From Francisella orientalis FNO12 (lineage in GTDB: Bacteria; Pseudomonadota; Gammaproteobacteria; Francisellales; Francisellaceae), in the NCBI RefSeq assembly GCF_001042525.2, contig NZ_CP011921.2, forward strand, positions 620,001-684,000: a stretch of 64,000 nt of DNA, read 5' to 3'. The notes below the pieces were generated by a model. The model saw nothing but the letters and a program-made list of their open reading frames with translations. It did not search any database and had not been told where the DNA came from. Below, in pieces: positions 9,514 to 19,838 of the stretch (the first letter of the stretch is position 1; each line of letters starts with the position of its first letter). The translations under genes and the position numbers were made by a program.

Positions 9514-10774
9514 TCAGTAAATATTTTCAGATCTTTTTTTCAAAGTCATATTTTAATTCATTATTAGCTTGAGCTAGATAGTTTGATAGATATCCTTTTA
9601 TAAAATTAATGCTATTATCATTCTCAAGTTGTCTAGAAATATGAAGAAGACTTTTTTGGATGCGTTTTGCTACCTAAAGATTATTGCTTCCATAAATTCT
9701 TATATATTCAAATCCACTTTTTATAAAGGATCTATCTTAATACCCTCCACATAAATATTCTTATAAATAACTTTGGTAGTAGAGTCTGTATGATCAATTA
9801 GATACTTCAAACAACGATTAAGAGAATCAATAACACTAATAGCAGTTCCAGGATCATTTGTTCCAGGACTTAAAGCTTTAGCTGCGATTTCACTGAGAGT
9901 TTCTACACCAAATATTGGATCTTCAATAAAGTTTTTTTCATTAAAGATCATAAAATTATCAGTAATTTTGCGAAGCATCTCTTTAGATAAATATTTGGGA
10001 GATTTGATATAAGCTATAATCTCAGAGCTAGCTAAGTGTTCTCCTTTGTATTTTACAATGTATAGTTTTGCATTTAGTTTTTCACAATAGCTATTTAGAA
10101 ATTTTAGAGGAATTTCATTAAGAAATCCATACTCATCAGAGTAAATTGGTAGTGTCTCTTCTGGTATTCTATCTTTATCAAGCTTATTACAGTACATGTA
10201 CGGATTTTTTGTATATTGTTTAACTGTATAAAAAGCTTGTTTCTCTGTTTTTTGCAAGATAGTTTTTATTTGACCAAGTTTTGCAATATTGTCAATCCAT
10301 ACAATAAACGTAAGAATAATCCATATAAATACGAGTATGGTAATAATAAATATTAAAAAGATTCCTGTTTGATTAAAAATTCTAGATTTAAGACCAATAG
10401 TAGCAACAACCCCATATATAAAAGCACCGATAAAGGTTGATGTGGCTTTATGAGAGGTGCTGTCTTTTAGAAGTATGGATAGTACTCTAGGTGTTCCGGA
10501 TAGACTAGCTGATGTATAAGCTGTAACTATAGCACCTACAGCAAAAAACATTGCTGCAATCATACTATTTGTAATTATAGATAATAGAAGTAGTAACAGT
10601 ATCTTTATTAATAGTTGTAGAATGGAAATTTATACCTATTTTCTGAAATAGATAATAAAAATATATTGCTAAAGTTGCTACAACACAATAAGCTGTGGGT
10701 TTAAACCAAAGTTTACTTTTCAATACATAAATCTGACGCTTTATAATTTTAAAAATCTTTGACATTAAGAACAC
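9514..10774 (-). pseudogene. Decayed DUF2254 membrane protein
   Basis: Three pieces form one DUF2254-type protein. The N-terminal piece (10774 to about 10600, MFLMSKIFKIIKRQIYVLKS...NKDTVT) ends in a frameshift near 10595. The correct next frame reads LLLLSIITNSMIAAMFFAVG and continues through several helices and the family signature DPIFGVETLSEIAAKALSPG TNDPGTA. The frame breaks again at about 9724 (IDPL then stop). The remainder (SGFEYIRIYGSNN, stop TAG, VAKRIQKSLLHISRQLEN) ends near 9514. DUF2254 proteins are predicted inner-membrane proteins of unknown function. With two frameshifts and one nonsense codon, this copy is probably non-functional. Confidence 0.82.
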
Positions 10775-10777
10775 CTA

Positions 10778-11173
10778 TTAAAAATATTTTTGAAGTTCTT
10801 TATAATCATTTTTCTCATAAAATCTTCTTTTGAAAACTAATGATTTTCTTTTAACTTTATAAACAATATATAAGGATATTAAAACATACTTTATAATCTC
10901 AAAATATAAAAATATTAATGATGATATTAAAGTTAATGTAGTTAAAAAATAAACGGCTAAAGCCACTATAAAAATATAATAGTTAATATTAAGAGAGTTA
11001 ATAAACATATATTGCAAATAAGCCATCAATATTATATAAATAGTTATTCCAGCTAAAATAACTGTTATTTTTATCAGTTTAATTACACCTGACTTTCTTA
11101 TAATAGGCAATATAATCCACTTTTCCTTACCAAATTTTATAAGATCTAATAAATAATAATGAATTAATTTCAT
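10778..11173 (-). CDS. Small membrane protein, unknown
   Basis: 131 aa with two or three hydrophobic stretches (KLIKITVILAGITIYIILMA and YYIFIVALAVYFLTTLTLIS) followed by a basic tail (YKVKRKSLVFKRRFYEKNDY). I recognise no family. It lies immediately upstream of the DUF2254 remnant on the same strand (3-base gap), so the two were probably cotranscribed. The sequence is extremely rich in Ile, Leu and Lys, as expected from AT-rich DNA, so a coding call rests on the open length and position only. Confidence 0.5.
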   Translation of the reverse strand: MKLIHYYLLDLIKFGKEKWIILPIIRKSGVIKLIKITVILAGITIYIILMAYLQYMFINSLNINYYIFIVALAVYFLTTLTLISSLIFLYFEIIKYVLISLYIVYKVKRKSLVFKRRFYEKNDYKELQKYF

Positions 11174-11249
11174 TATAGTAAGAAAATTAATAAGATAAAT
11201 ACGTACAAAGATTTTTTGAATATCGGCAATATCAAATAAAAGTTTATAT

Positions 11250-11474
11250 TTATAAGCTTTTATTTTTTTTGACTGAACTTGGATTATTTTTATTTAGACA
11301 ATATTCAAATATAGCTTCAAGCTCATCATATTTATATTTATCAAAGCTATGTTTATCAAATTTTTCTTTAAAATAAGTCAATCTCAAAATAATTGCAATA
11401 ATCAGAGGTATTATTGTAACTATAAGTGTCACAAGTATACTTATTATTTCATTATTTAATAACAGAAATTCCAC
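11250..11474 (-). CDS. Short single-span membrane protein, unknown
   Basis: 74 aa with one N-terminal hydrophobic helix ([20 protein letters not shown]) and a charged tail ([20 protein letters not shown]). It overlaps the end of serS by 23 bases on the same strand, suggesting coupling to serS translation if real. No motif is recognised. Its order serS - this protein - small membrane protein - DUF2254 suggests a small membrane module downstream of serS. It could be spurious. Confidence 0.4.
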   Translation of the reverse strand: MEFLLLNNEIISILVTLIVTIIPLIIAIILRLTYFKEKFDKHSFDKYKYDELEAIFEYCLNKNNPSSVKKNKSL

Positions 11475-12732
11475 CCATATAGTTAATAAGTGCTTCAGGA
11501 ATCATTATAGATCCATCTTCTTGTTGGTAATTCTCAATAATAGCTAGTAATGTTCTACCAACTGCTAAACCAGAACCATTTAAAGTATGTACCAATTCAG
11601 GTTTTTTCATACTTGGGTTTTTGTGTCTAGCTTTCATGCGACGTGCTTGGAAGTCTCCACACCAACTACATGATGATATTTCTCTATAAGTATTTTGAGA
11701 AGGTATCCATACTTCTAGATCATAGGTTTTTTTCGCACTAAAACCCATATCTCCCGTACATAATTTGACTACTCTGTATGGTAGGTTTAGTTTTTGTAGT
11801 ACTTTTTCTGCATGAGACGTTAATAGCTCTAAAGATTCTTCACCTTTATCAGCTATAGTGATATGTACTAATTCAACTTTCTCAAACTGATGTTGACGAA
11901 TTAATCCTTTAGTATCACGTCCATAAGAACCAGCTTCACTTCTAAAGCATGGTGTGTGTGCTGTGTAGTATCTAGGCAGAGATTCTGTATCTAAGATTTC
12001 ATCTCTTACTAGATTTGTGATAGGTACTTCTGCTGTTGGTATCAGGCTATATTCAAAGTCACCTTCTAATTTAAATAAATTTTCAGAGAATTTAGGTAAC
12101 TGGCCTGTCCCATACAAACTATCATTATTTACCATATATGGTACATATAGTTCTTCATAACCATGCTTCTCCGTATGCATATCTAACATAAATTGTGTCA
12201 ATGCACGATGAAGCTTAGCAAATTTATTTTTTAGAACCACAAAGCGACTACCTGTAATTTTTGCTGCAGCTTTGAAGTCAATCATATTAAGTATTTCACC
12301 AATATCTGCATGATCTTTAGCTTGAGCTTCAGAGTGAAATTCACGAGGAGTTCCCCATTTTTTTATCTTGACATTTTCACTCTCATCCTTACCAACGGGT
12401 ACATCATCAGCTGGAAGATTTGGCATTGATAGAAGAGTACTATTTATATAGTCTTGAAGATCTTTAAGCTCTTTTTCGATTACTTTTAGCTCATCGTTGA
12501 TATCATTAACTTTGGCAAAAATGTCACTAGCATCTTCACCTTTAGACTTTCTTTTACCTATTTCTTTGGAGATAGTATTACGTTGAGATTGAAGCTCTTG
12601 GGTTCTCTCTTGAAGGTCTTTTCTTTTTGCTTCTTGAGCTTTGAATTCTGCTATATCAAACTGATAACCTCTAGTTGCGAGTTTCTCAGCCACTTCTTCT
12701 AAATTATCTTTAATATATTTAGCATCAAGCAT
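11452..12732 (-). CDS. serS: Seryl-tRNA synthetase
   Basis: 426 aa class II synthetase that charges tRNA-Ser with serine in the cytoplasm. The N-terminal long coiled-coil arm (about residues 30-105, [20 protein letters not shown]...[10 protein letters not shown]) binds the tRNA variable arm. Motif 2 is [20 protein letters not shown] and motif 3 is [18 protein letters not shown]. The TAEVP serine-binding loop is present. Length matches the family (about 430). It starts 14 bases downstream of the gpmI stop on the same strand, so gpmI-serS probably form an operon. Confidence 0.97.
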   Translation of the reverse strand: MLDAKYIKDNLEEVAEKLATRGYQFDIAEFKAQEAKRKDLQERTQELQSQRNTISKEIGKRKSKGEDASDIFAKVNDINDELKVIEKELKDLQDYINSTLLSMPNLPADDVPVGKDESENVKIKKWGTPREFHSEAQAKDHADIGEILNMIDFKAAAKITGSRFVVLKNKFAKLHRALTQFMLDMHTEKHGYEELYVPYMVNNDSLYGTGQLPKFSENLFKLEGDFEYSLIPTAEVPITNLVRDEILDTESLPRYYTAHTPCFRSEAGSYGRDTKGLIRQHQFEKVELVHITIADKGEESLELLTSHAEKVLQKLNLPYRVVKLCTGDMGFSAKKTYDLEVWIPSQNTYREISSCSWCGDFQARRMKARHKNPSMKKPELVHTLNGSGLAVGRTLLAIIENYQQEDGSIMIPEALINYMGGISVIK

Positions 12733-12746
12733 TTTGTCTGAAATCC

Positions 12747-14285
12747 TTATTTTTCAAATTTAAATATAGTTTTGCCTGTCATTTCTTGAGGCTGAGCAAT
12801 ATTCATTACATTAAGTATAGTTGGAGAAATATCAGATAACTTGCCATGCTCTAAAGCTACTTGAGCTTTTTTATGCCCAACATATACAAATGGTACCAGA
12901 TTGGTAGTGTGAGCAGTATGAGGCTTTTGTGTTTTAGGATTAACCATCATATCAGCATTACCATGATCTGCGGTAATAAACATATTACCATCATGTTCAA
13001 GTACTGCGTCTTTCAATCTTGCTAAACATTTATCAAGATATTCAATCGCTTGCATTGCTGCTTCATAGTTGCCAGTATGACCAACCATATCTGAGTTTGC
13101 ATAGTTGCAAACTATACAATCATATTTACCATTATTGATAGCATCAACTAGTTTGTCAGTAACTTCCTGAGCTGACATCTCTGGCTGTAGATCATAAGTG
13201 GCAACTTTTGGAGAAGGAATTAATATTCTATCTTCACCTTCAAATTGATCCTCCTTACCACCATTAAAAAAGAAAGTTACATGAGGATACTTTTCAGTTT
13301 CAGCTATTCTTAGTTGAGTCTTATGATTTTTCATTAGCACTTCACCAAGAGTGTTAACTGGTTGTTCTGGTGGGAATGCTACATTACATTTAAGTTTTGA
13401 ATCATACTCTGTGAGAGTCGTGAAGTTTATGTTTAAATGTCTATCTTTCGGGAAATGATCAAAGTTTTCATCCGTGAAAGCATGAGATATTTCTCTAGCT
13501 CTATCAGCTCTAAAATTCATAAAAATAACACTATCATTATCTCCAACTTTTATTAGCTTTCCATCTTTTTGGATACAGGTTGGAATGACAAATTCATCAG
13601 ATTGATCACGAGCATAAGACTCTTCTAGAGCTTCAAGCGCAGAATTACAAACAAACTCAGCATCAGCATTTACTATAGCATTGTATGCTTTTTCAACTCT
13701 ATCCCAACGATTATCTCTATCCATCGCATAATATCTACCACTAACACTAGCAATATAGCCAAGATTCAGTTTTTGGAGTAGATTATCTGTTTTTTTGATT
13801 GAGCTTTCAGCTGAGCGTGGAGGAGTATCTCTACCATCTAAGAAAGCATGTAGATATACTCTTTTGACACCTTTTTGTTTAGCAATTTTTATCATTTCAA
13901 AAATATGTTCTTCGTGAGAGTGAACTCCTCCAGGAGAGAGTAGGCCCATTAAGAGAAGATTTGAGTCTTTTTGAATAACATTATCAATAGCATCACAGAT
14001 GGCTTTATTATTACCAAAAGTTTTTTCTTCGATCGCTTTATCAATTTGTGTAAGCTCTTGATAGACTACTCTACCACAACCGATATTTACATGTCCGACC
14101 TCAGAGTTTCCCATTTGACCTCTAGGTAAACCAACTTCTAAGCTAGATGCGCTAATTAATGTTCTAGGAAAGTCTTGCCAGATGCTATCCCAAGTAGGAG
14201 TGTTTGCATTTTTGATAGCATTAAAGTAATCACTTTCGCTATAGCCCCAACCATCTAAGATTACTAAAAGAGTAGTTTTTTTCAT
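12747..14285 (-). CDS. gpmI: 2,3-bisphosphoglycerate-independent phosphoglycerate mutase
   Basis: 512 aa manganese enzyme interconverting 3- and 2-phosphoglycerate in glycolysis and gluconeogenesis. The metal-binding start [13 protein letters not shown], the phosphoserine nucleophile Ser61 in [35 protein letters not shown] and the C-terminal [11 protein letters not shown] are all intact. The start at 14285 (MKKTT) is chosen over TTG at 14297 because GAGGA sits just upstream at proper spacing. It is the first gene of the likely gpmI-serS operon and diverges from ydiJ. Confidence 0.96.
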   Translation of the reverse strand: MKKTTLLVILDGWGYSESDYFNAIKNANTPTWDSIWQDFPRTLISASSLEVGLPRGQMGNSEVGHVNIGCGRVVYQELTQIDKAIEEKTFGNNKAICDAIDNVIQKDSNLLLMGLLSPGGVHSHEEHIFEMIKIAKQKGVKRVYLHAFLDGRDTPPRSAESSIKKTDNLLQKLNLGYIASVSGRYYAMDRDNRWDRVEKAYNAIVNADAEFVCNSALEALEESYARDQSDEFVIPTCIQKDGKLIKVGDNDSVIFMNFRADRAREISHAFTDENFDHFPKDRHLNINFTTLTEYDSKLKCNVAFPPEQPVNTLGEVLMKNHKTQLRIAETEKYPHVTFFFNGGKEDQFEGEDRILIPSPKVATYDLQPEMSAQEVTDKLVDAINNGKYDCIVCNYANSDMVGHTGNYEAAMQAIEYLDKCLARLKDAVLEHDGNMFITADHGNADMMVNPKTQKPHTAHTTNLVPFVYVGHKKAQVALEHGKLSDISPTILNVMNIAQPQEMTGKTIFKFEK

Positions 14286-14497
14286 ACTTATCCTCAAAAA
14301 CTTTTAACTTTTGAAATTATTTTTAAATACGAGAGTCATTATAACTTTATATTTATACTTTGTCTGCTTTGATACAAAAAAACGAAATGTTTTTATCTTT
14401 TATGTATTTTTCTAATATTATTTATGTGAACTTAATTTTCTTATATAATTTAAAAGAATCTTATCTGTTTTTTATTAACTAGGGTCATTTTTTATAT

Positions 14498-17400
14498 ATG
14501 CAAACAAGTAAACTGCCAGTCTTAAATAAGACAAATGCGCTAAATGCTTTGATTAATGCTTTTACTGAGGAGCTAAGAGGAAAAGGATTTGAGGGTGATA
14601 TACATTCTGACTATGCTTCAAGAATATCGTCATCAATGGATAATAGTGTATATTTTGTTGTTCCTGAGCTTGTTGTTTTTCCATGTAATAAAAGTGATGT
14701 AAAAAGAATCTTTGTATTAGCAAGCAAAAAAGAATATCAAGAGCTTAAATTCTCACCTCGTGGCGGTGGCACAGGTACATCTGGACATTCATTGTGTGCT
14801 GGTGTTATTGTTGATACTAGTCGATACATGAATAATATTCTAGAGGTAGATTTTGATAATGAATATGTCAAAGTAGAGCCAGGTGTTGTACTTGATCAGT
14901 TAAATGATACATTAGCTGACTCGGAATATTTCTTTGCACCGAACTTATCACCAAGTAATAGAGCAACTTTAGGTGGTATAGTAAATACTGATGCATGTGG
15001 TAAAGGTTCTAGAATATATGGGCGCACAAGTGCTCATGTCTTAGAACTAGAGTGTACTTTAGTAAATGGGCAGAAATTATCTACTAAAAAAATTAAGTTA
15101 TGTGATCTTAATGAAAATAAGTTAAATGATATTGAGAAAAATATATACTCAACGGTTGTTGAGCAAATTATAGATAAGTATGAGCTAATCGAGGAGAAGT
15201 TTCCTAAATTAAGCCGTTATCTGATAGGATATAATTTAGCTAAAACTTATAATAAAAAAGATAATACGGTCAGTTTAAGTTATTTAATATCAGGTTCAGA
15301 AGGAACATTAGCATTTGTTACTGAGCTGAAACTTAAACTAACTAAAAAACCTAAATTTAAAGCACTATTTGCAATTTCATATAGTAGTTTTGATGGCGCA
15401 TTGAGAGCTGCTAGAGATTTATTATCATCTAACCCATCTGCTATAGAGACTATAGATAATAATATTATTGAAATTGCAAAGGGTGATGAGGTTTATCACA
15501 AAATAAAGTATATGCTTGAAAAGGGTGGTAATTCTACAAATGTGGCAGCAGTAAATTTAGTTGAATTTATTGCTGATAGTCAACATGAGTTAGATAATGT
15601 GACTTCGCGTCTAGAAAGAAAGCTGTTAGAAAAGCAAGTAGTGTTTCACTTCACAGAAAGTCAAACAGATATGGATAGTCTTTGGGAGTTGAGAAAAAAA
15701 GGTGCGGGTCTACTTGGTGCTATGAAAGGAGATCGTAAACCAATACCTTTTATTGAAGATACGACAGTGGCTCCTGAAAAATTAGCAGTCTATATCAAAG
15801 AGTTAACAGTATTACTAAACTCTTATGGTGTTAAATACGGAATGTTTGGCCATGTTGATGTAGGTTGTCTGCATGTACGACCAGCGCTAGATATGTCTTC
15901 AGCTGAAGACTCTCAAAAGATCAAACAAATTACTCAAAAAGTCAGTGATCTTGTTAAGAAGTATGGTGGAGTTTTATGTGGTGAGCATGGTCATGGCTAT
16001 AGAAGTGAGTATATCAAGGAGTATTTTGGTCAAGAGCTGTATGATTCATTAGTATATATCAAAAAAGTATTTGATCCACATAATCAACTTAATCCTGGTA
16101 AGATTACTGTTCCAACAGGTAGTAAAGATAAGCTTGTAAAAGTAGATAGGCCATTCAGAGGTTATTTAGATGAGCAAGTGCCTAAAGAGATACGCGAACA
16201 GTTCTCTGGAGCATATAACTGTAATGGTAATTCACAATGTCTAAACTATAATTTAGATACTGTAATATGTCCATCAGCTAAAGCTAGTAGAAATTGGTTA
16301 TATTCACCAAAAGGAAGATCGGCTATATTACGTGAGTGGCTTAATCAACTTTTAGCAGCAGGATACTCAACAAAAGATAAAGTTTATAACACTGGTTTTG
16401 ATAAGTTAGAAGAATATCCAGATGATTTCTCACATCAAGTATATGACTCACTAGATAAGTGTTTAGGGTGTAAGGCTTGTGTATCTGGATGTCCAATAAA
16501 AGTTGATATTCCTACGATGAAATCACAATTTTTATATCATTATCATTCTAAATATAAACGTCCTGGCTTAGATTATTTTGTTAAATTTAGTGAATCATTG
16601 CTGAGTATCAATTTATATATGCCAAAAATATATAATGATATTTTTAATACTCAATTTGTCAGAGCTGGGTTGACTAACTTAGTTGGTTTTGCGGATACTC
16701 CCATTATTAATTCATTAAATCTAAGATCAGAGCTTAAAAAAAGAGGTGCTCCAGAGTTTAATATCGAAGAAATGAGAAGTCTGTCTACAGAGCAAAAGAA
16801 AAAAACTGTTTGTATCGTTCAAGATATATTTACATCTTTATATGATACTCATATAGTTTTGACATTATATGACTTTTTAACGGCTTTATGCTTTAGGGTG
16901 TATTTTGCTCCATTTAAAGTCAATGGTAAGCCATCACATGTCAAAGGTTTCCTCAAGTACTTTAAAAAACAGGCTATGAAAGCTACTAAGCTATACAACC
17001 AAATAGCAGAAACAAAAGTCGAAATGATTGGTGTCGATCCTGCAATGACTCTTGTTTATAGAGATGAATACAAAAAGATCTGTGGTGATAAGGTAAGATT
17101 CAAAGTTAAACTAATACAAGAGTGGTTAACAACGAAACTTGATACTTTACCGACTATGCGCAAAATGTTAGATAAAGAGTTTAATTTATTTAATCACTGT
17201 ACAGAAAAATCATTATCAGCTGTTTCGATAGAGCAATGGCAAAAAATATTTAAGCATTTTGGGGTAGAAACTAAAATTGCTAAAGTTGGTTGTTGTGGTA
17301 TGTCTGGTAGCTTTGGTCATGAGACTAAGCATATCGATACATCAAAGCACATTTATAATTTAAGCTGGAAAGACAAAATTAAAGAAAGTGGAATTAGGTC

Positions 17401-17530
17401 TGTAATCGTAACAGGATTTTCATGTAGATGTCAAGTAAAGCGTATGGAAGGCCATACAATCAAACACCCTATAGAAATTTTGGAATTAAATAGAAAAAAA
17501 CAGCAGAAAGTGTTGACACAAAAAATCTAG
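14498..17530 (+). CDS. ydiJ: YdiJ-type FAD-binding and Fe-S dehydrogenase (probable D-2-hydroxyglutarate dehydrogenase)
   Basis: 1010 aa fusion. Residues about 45-280 form a PCMH-type FAD domain (SPRGGGTGTSGHSLCAGVIV, LSPSNRATLGGIVNTDACGK). Residues about 290-550 form the FAD-oxidase C-terminal domain (GHVDVGCLHVRPALD and CGEHGHGYRSEY). A ferredoxin-like stretch follows (KCLGCKACVSGCPIKVD, near residue 655), and a C-terminal CCG-type cysteine region (GCCGMSGSFGHETKH, near 931). E. coli YdiJ has this architecture and oxidises D-2-hydroxyglutarate. Lactate and glycolate oxidases are relatives. The 3' end overlaps the tRNA-Lys promoter. Confidence 0.88.
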   Translation: MQTSKLPVLNKTNALNALINAFTEELRGKGFEGDIHSDYASRISSSMDNSVYFVVPELVVFPCNKSDVKRIFVLASKKEYQELKFSPRGGGTGTSGHSLCAGVIVDTSRYMNNILEVDFDNEYVKVEPGVVLDQLNDTLADSEYFFAPNLSPSNRATLGGIVNTDACGKGSRIYGRTSAHVLELECTLVNGQKLSTKKIKLCDLNENKLNDIEKNIYSTVVEQIIDKYELIEEKFPKLSRYLIGYNLAKTYNKKDNTVSLSYLISGSEGTLAFVTELKLKLTKKPKFKALFAISYSSFDGALRAARDLLSSNPSAIETIDNNIIEIAKGDEVYHKIKYMLEKGGNSTNVAAVNLVEFIADSQHELDNVTSRLERKLLEKQVVFHFTESQTDMDSLWELRKKGAGLLGAMKGDRKPIPFIEDTTVAPEKLAVYIKELTVLLNSYGVKYGMFGHVDVGCLHVRPALDMSSAEDSQKIKQITQKVSDLVKKYGGVLCGEHGHGYRSEYIKEYFGQELYDSLVYIKKVFDPHNQLNPGKITVPTGSKDKLVKVDRPFRGYLDEQVPKEIREQFSGAYNCNGNSQCLNYNLDTVICPSAKASRNWLYSPKGRSAILREWLNQLLAAGYSTKDKVYNTGFDKLEEYPDDFSHQVYDSLDKCLGCKACVSGCPIKVDIPTMKSQFLYHYHSKYKRPGLDYFVKFSESLLSINLYMPKIYNDIFNTQFVRAGLTNLVGFADTPIINSLNLRSELKKRGAPEFNIEEMRSLSTEQKKKTVCIVQDIFTSLYDTHIVLTLYDFLTALCFRVYFAPFKVNGKPSHVKGFLKYFKKQAMKATKLYNQIAETKVEMIGVDPAMTLVYRDEYKKICGDKVRFKVKLIQEWLTTKLDTLPTMRKMLDKEFNLFNHCTEKSLSAVSIEQWQKIFKHFGVETKIAKVGCCGMSGSFGHETKHIDTSKHIYNLSWKDKIKESGIRSVIVTGFSCRCQVKRMEGHTIKHPIEILELNRKKQQKVLTQKI

Positions 17531-17540
17531 TCAGTATAAT
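17513..17540 (+). promoter_or_regulatory. Consensus sigma-70 promoter of tRNA-Lys pair
   Basis: TTGACA at 17513-17518 and TATAAT at 17535-17540, 16 bases apart, both perfect consensus hexamers. The -35 lies inside the last codons of ydiJ. Transcription would start near 17547, eight bases before the first tRNA. Confidence 0.85.
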
Positions 17541-17554
17541 AAACTGCATCATTT

Positions 17555-17630
17555 GGGTAGTTAGCTCAGTCGGTAGAGCAGTTGGCTTTTAACCAATTGG
17601 TCACAGGTTCGAATCCTGTACTACCCACCA
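17555..17630 (+). tRNA. tRNA-Lys (UUU)
   Basis: 76 nt with GGGTAGT/ACTACCC acceptor stem, GGTTCGAATCC T arm and encoded CCA. The anticodon loop is CTTTTAA with anticodon TTT at 17588-17590, so it decodes AAA/AAG. It is the first of two tandem copies behind one consensus promoter. Confidence 0.97.
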
Positions 17631-17681
17631 TTAGATTAATCATTTCAATACAAAATTAAAGAGATTTTATTTTGTAATTAT

Positions 17682-17757
17682 GGGTAGTTAGCTCAGTCGG
17701 TAGAGCAGTTGGCTTTTAACTAATTGGTCACAGGTTCGAATCCTGTACTACCCACCA
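17682..17757 (+). tRNA. tRNA-Lys (UUU), second copy
   Basis: It is nearly identical to the first copy, 51 bases downstream. The only difference I see is in the anticodon stem: CTAAT instead of CCAAT on the 3' side, turning a G-C pair into G-U. Encoded CCA is present. It is probably cotranscribed with the first copy. Confidence 0.96.
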
Positions 17758-17835
17758 TTATTTATTCTTATAAAAGCATATTTATTATACATTGCTTATG
17801 TTTATGCTGTTAATTTTGCTTGTTGCTAATAATTT

Positions 17836-18237
17836 TTAGAAAGAAAACATATATGGAAGAAGTTCTTTAATATTTGTTTCTTTTATATCTGTTTTTCTGA
17901 TATTTGATAATATGATTGGACACTCAAGATCCAAAAGTTCTGACATAACTTGTCGGCAAGCACCACATGGCGAAACTCCTTCTGGAGTGTCTGCAACTAC
18001 CGCAAGTTTTTTGATATCTTCTTTACGATAACCTTGGGCGTAAGCGTAGAATAATACTGTTCTTTCAGCACAGTTGCATAGTCCATAAGAAGCATTTTCT
18101 ACATTAGCACCCTTTAAAATAGAACCATCTTTCATTAATAGTGTAGCACCAACATTAAACTTAGAATATGGAGTATAAGCATTCTCAGCTGCTTGTATGG
18201 CTGCATCAATTAGTTTGTTGTTAATATCATTGCTCAT
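17836..18237 (-). CDS. cdd: Cytidine deaminase
   Basis: 133 aa, the small homotetrameric class of zinc cytidine deaminase, converting cytidine/deoxycytidine to uridine/deoxyuridine. The zinc ligands and catalytic glutamate are visible: Cys56-Ala-Glu58 (NCAERT) and PCGAC with Cys91 and Cys94. Length is normal. It lies 16 bases downstream of udp on the same strand; the product uridine is the Udp substrate, so the pair forms a pyrimidine salvage operon. Confidence 0.96.
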   Translation of the reverse strand: MSNDINNKLIDAAIQAAENAYTPYSKFNVGATLLMKDGSILKGANVENASYGLCNCAERTVLFYAYAQGYRKEDIKKLAVVADTPEGVSPCGACRQVMSELLDLECPIILSNIRKTDIKETNIKELLPYMFSF

Positions 18238-18253
18238 TAGTATTTATTTTTCC

Positions 18254-19057
18254 TTAGTTTTCGAAATTATTTTCAATCGAGTGTTTTATAATTGACATTA
18301 TATTCTGCATACCTTTATCATATCTGCTTTTATTGACTGATTCTGAGGTTGTTCTCTTTGCTATAACTGTACATATACAGCTGGCTTGCAAGCCAAAAGT
18401 AGCGCATACTGTAAGCAAAGCAGAAGACTCCATTTCTAGATTAAGAACATTTAATTTTCTCCATTCATCTAGAGATTCTCTAAAATGTTTTCTTACATAA
18501 CCACTATAGCTATCTCTTCTTTCTTGACCCGGATAAAAAGTATCTGAAGATCCTGTTATTCCACAATGAATATCTATATTTAATGATTTTGCTGAGTTGT
18601 ATAAAGAACTATTTAACTTAAAGTCAGCAACCGCAGGATACTCTATCGGAGCATAATGATATGAGGTGCCATCTAAACGAACAGATGCAGTGGTTAATAT
18701 CAAATCGCCAAAATCAATATTCTCTTGAATAGCACCACATGTTCCCACACGTATCAGTTTTTTGATTCCTATCATAGCTAACTCTTCAATACATATTGCT
18801 GTTGAAGGCCCACCCATACCAGTTGATATGACAATAGTATTTCTATCAGCTACTTTGGCTAAATAAGATGTATATTCTCTATTAGTAGCAAGAAATTTAG
18901 CATTTTTATCTAGCATTTTTGCTAAAGGTTCGGATCTTTTAGGATCTCCAGGAAGAATTGCGATTTCTGCACTATCTATCATCTCTTCACTTAACCCTAT
19001 ATGATAAAGCACTTCATCTTTTGCTACGCGTTTATTAGCTATATTTATATTACTCAT
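18254..19057 (-). CDS. udp: Uridine phosphorylase
   Basis: 267 aa, NP-I family nucleoside phosphorylase that cleaves uridine with phosphate to uracil and ribose-1-phosphate. Visible motifs are ILPGDPKRSEPLA, STGMGGPSTAICIEELA, RVGTCGA and NLEMESSALLT, the last being the purine/uridine phosphorylase active-site region. The sequence lies closer to Udp than to DeoD. The separate deoD-type gene at 38924 fits that division of labour. It is the first gene of the udp-cdd pair. Confidence 0.9.
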   Translation of the reverse strand: MSNINIANKRVAKDEVLYHIGLSEEMIDSAEIAILPGDPKRSEPLAKMLDKNAKFLATNREYTSYLAKVADRNTIVISTGMGGPSTAICIEELAMIGIKKLIRVGTCGAIQENIDFGDLILTTASVRLDGTSYHYAPIEYPAVADFKLNSSLYNSAKSLNIDIHCGITGSSDTFYPGQERRDSYSGYVRKHFRESLDEWRKLNVLNLEMESSALLTVCATFGLQASCICTVIAKRTTSESVNKSRYDKGMQNIMSIIKHSIENNFEN

Positions 19058-19169
19058 AACCCTAAATATTCAGATTTACTCATATAAACATTCTACTCTT
19101 AATAATTTTAAATAGAATATATTAAGTAATTTTTTTATAATACTTCAAAAAATAAATTTATAAGCTATT

Positions 19170-19778
19170 ATGAAGCAGCAGTATGCAGATTTTGCAACTA
19201 TTGAGAATTTTTTGTTATGTGAAACACCTGATCAATGGATACAGAAAGCATTAGCTAATATAGAATTAATGCTGATAGATCATGCTCACTGTGAGATGAA
19301 AGCAGCATCTTCAGCTATGACATACATATATAGACATCCAGATAAATATGAACTAGTAACAAGAATGTCTAAGATCGCTAGAGAAGAGTTAGTACACTTT
19401 GAACAAGTGATGCGTATTATGAAAAAGCGGGACATACAATACAAAGCTATATCAGCATCTAGATATGCTAGTCAATTAATCAAAGCTGCTAGGACAGATA
19501 AAGAAGGGCGCTTTATCAATGCTTTGATTATTGGAGCATATATAGAAGCTCGTTCTTGTGAAAGATTTGCAAAAGTTGCTCCGTATTTAGATTCTGAGTT
19601 ACAGAAGTTTTATAATGGATTATTAGAGTCAGAAAAAAGACATTTTACGATATATCTACATTTTGCAGAAAAATATTCTTCTACAGATATTGGCAAAGAT
19701 ATCAAAAGAATAGGTGAAATAGAAAAGAATCTTATATTATCTTCAGATTCAGAGTTTAGATTTCATAGTGGTATTTAG
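19170..19778 (+). CDS. miaE: tRNA-(ms2io6A)-hydroxylase MiaE
   Basis: 202 aa di-iron enzyme of the ferritin-like superfamily. It hydroxylates the isopentenyl group of ms2i6A at position 37 of UNN-reading tRNAs. Iron ligands are seen as ELMLIDHAHCEMKAAS, EELVHFEQV (ExxH), YIEARSCERF and ESEKRHF (ExxxH). Length equals the usual about 200-270 aa range at its short end. It stands alone, with the TRIC gene converging downstream. Confidence 0.93.
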   Translation: MKQQYADFATIENFLLCETPDQWIQKALANIELMLIDHAHCEMKAASSAMTYIYRHPDKYELVTRMSKIAREELVHFEQVMRIMKKRDIQYKAISASRYASQLIKAARTDKEGRFINALIIGAYIEARSCERFAKVAPYLDSELQKFYNGLLESEKRHFTIYLHFAEKYSSTDIGKDIKRIGEIEKNLILSSDSEFRFHSGI

Positions 19779-19838
19779 TTATATAGCTGAAATCATCTAA
19801 AAGTAGTAGGTTATATAGTATAGATTAGAAATTTATTA

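Noticed and set aside
17776-17812. Short inverted repeat AGCATA/TATGCT after the tRNAs as terminator
   Set aside because: The loop is over 20 bases and no T run follows at useful spacing.
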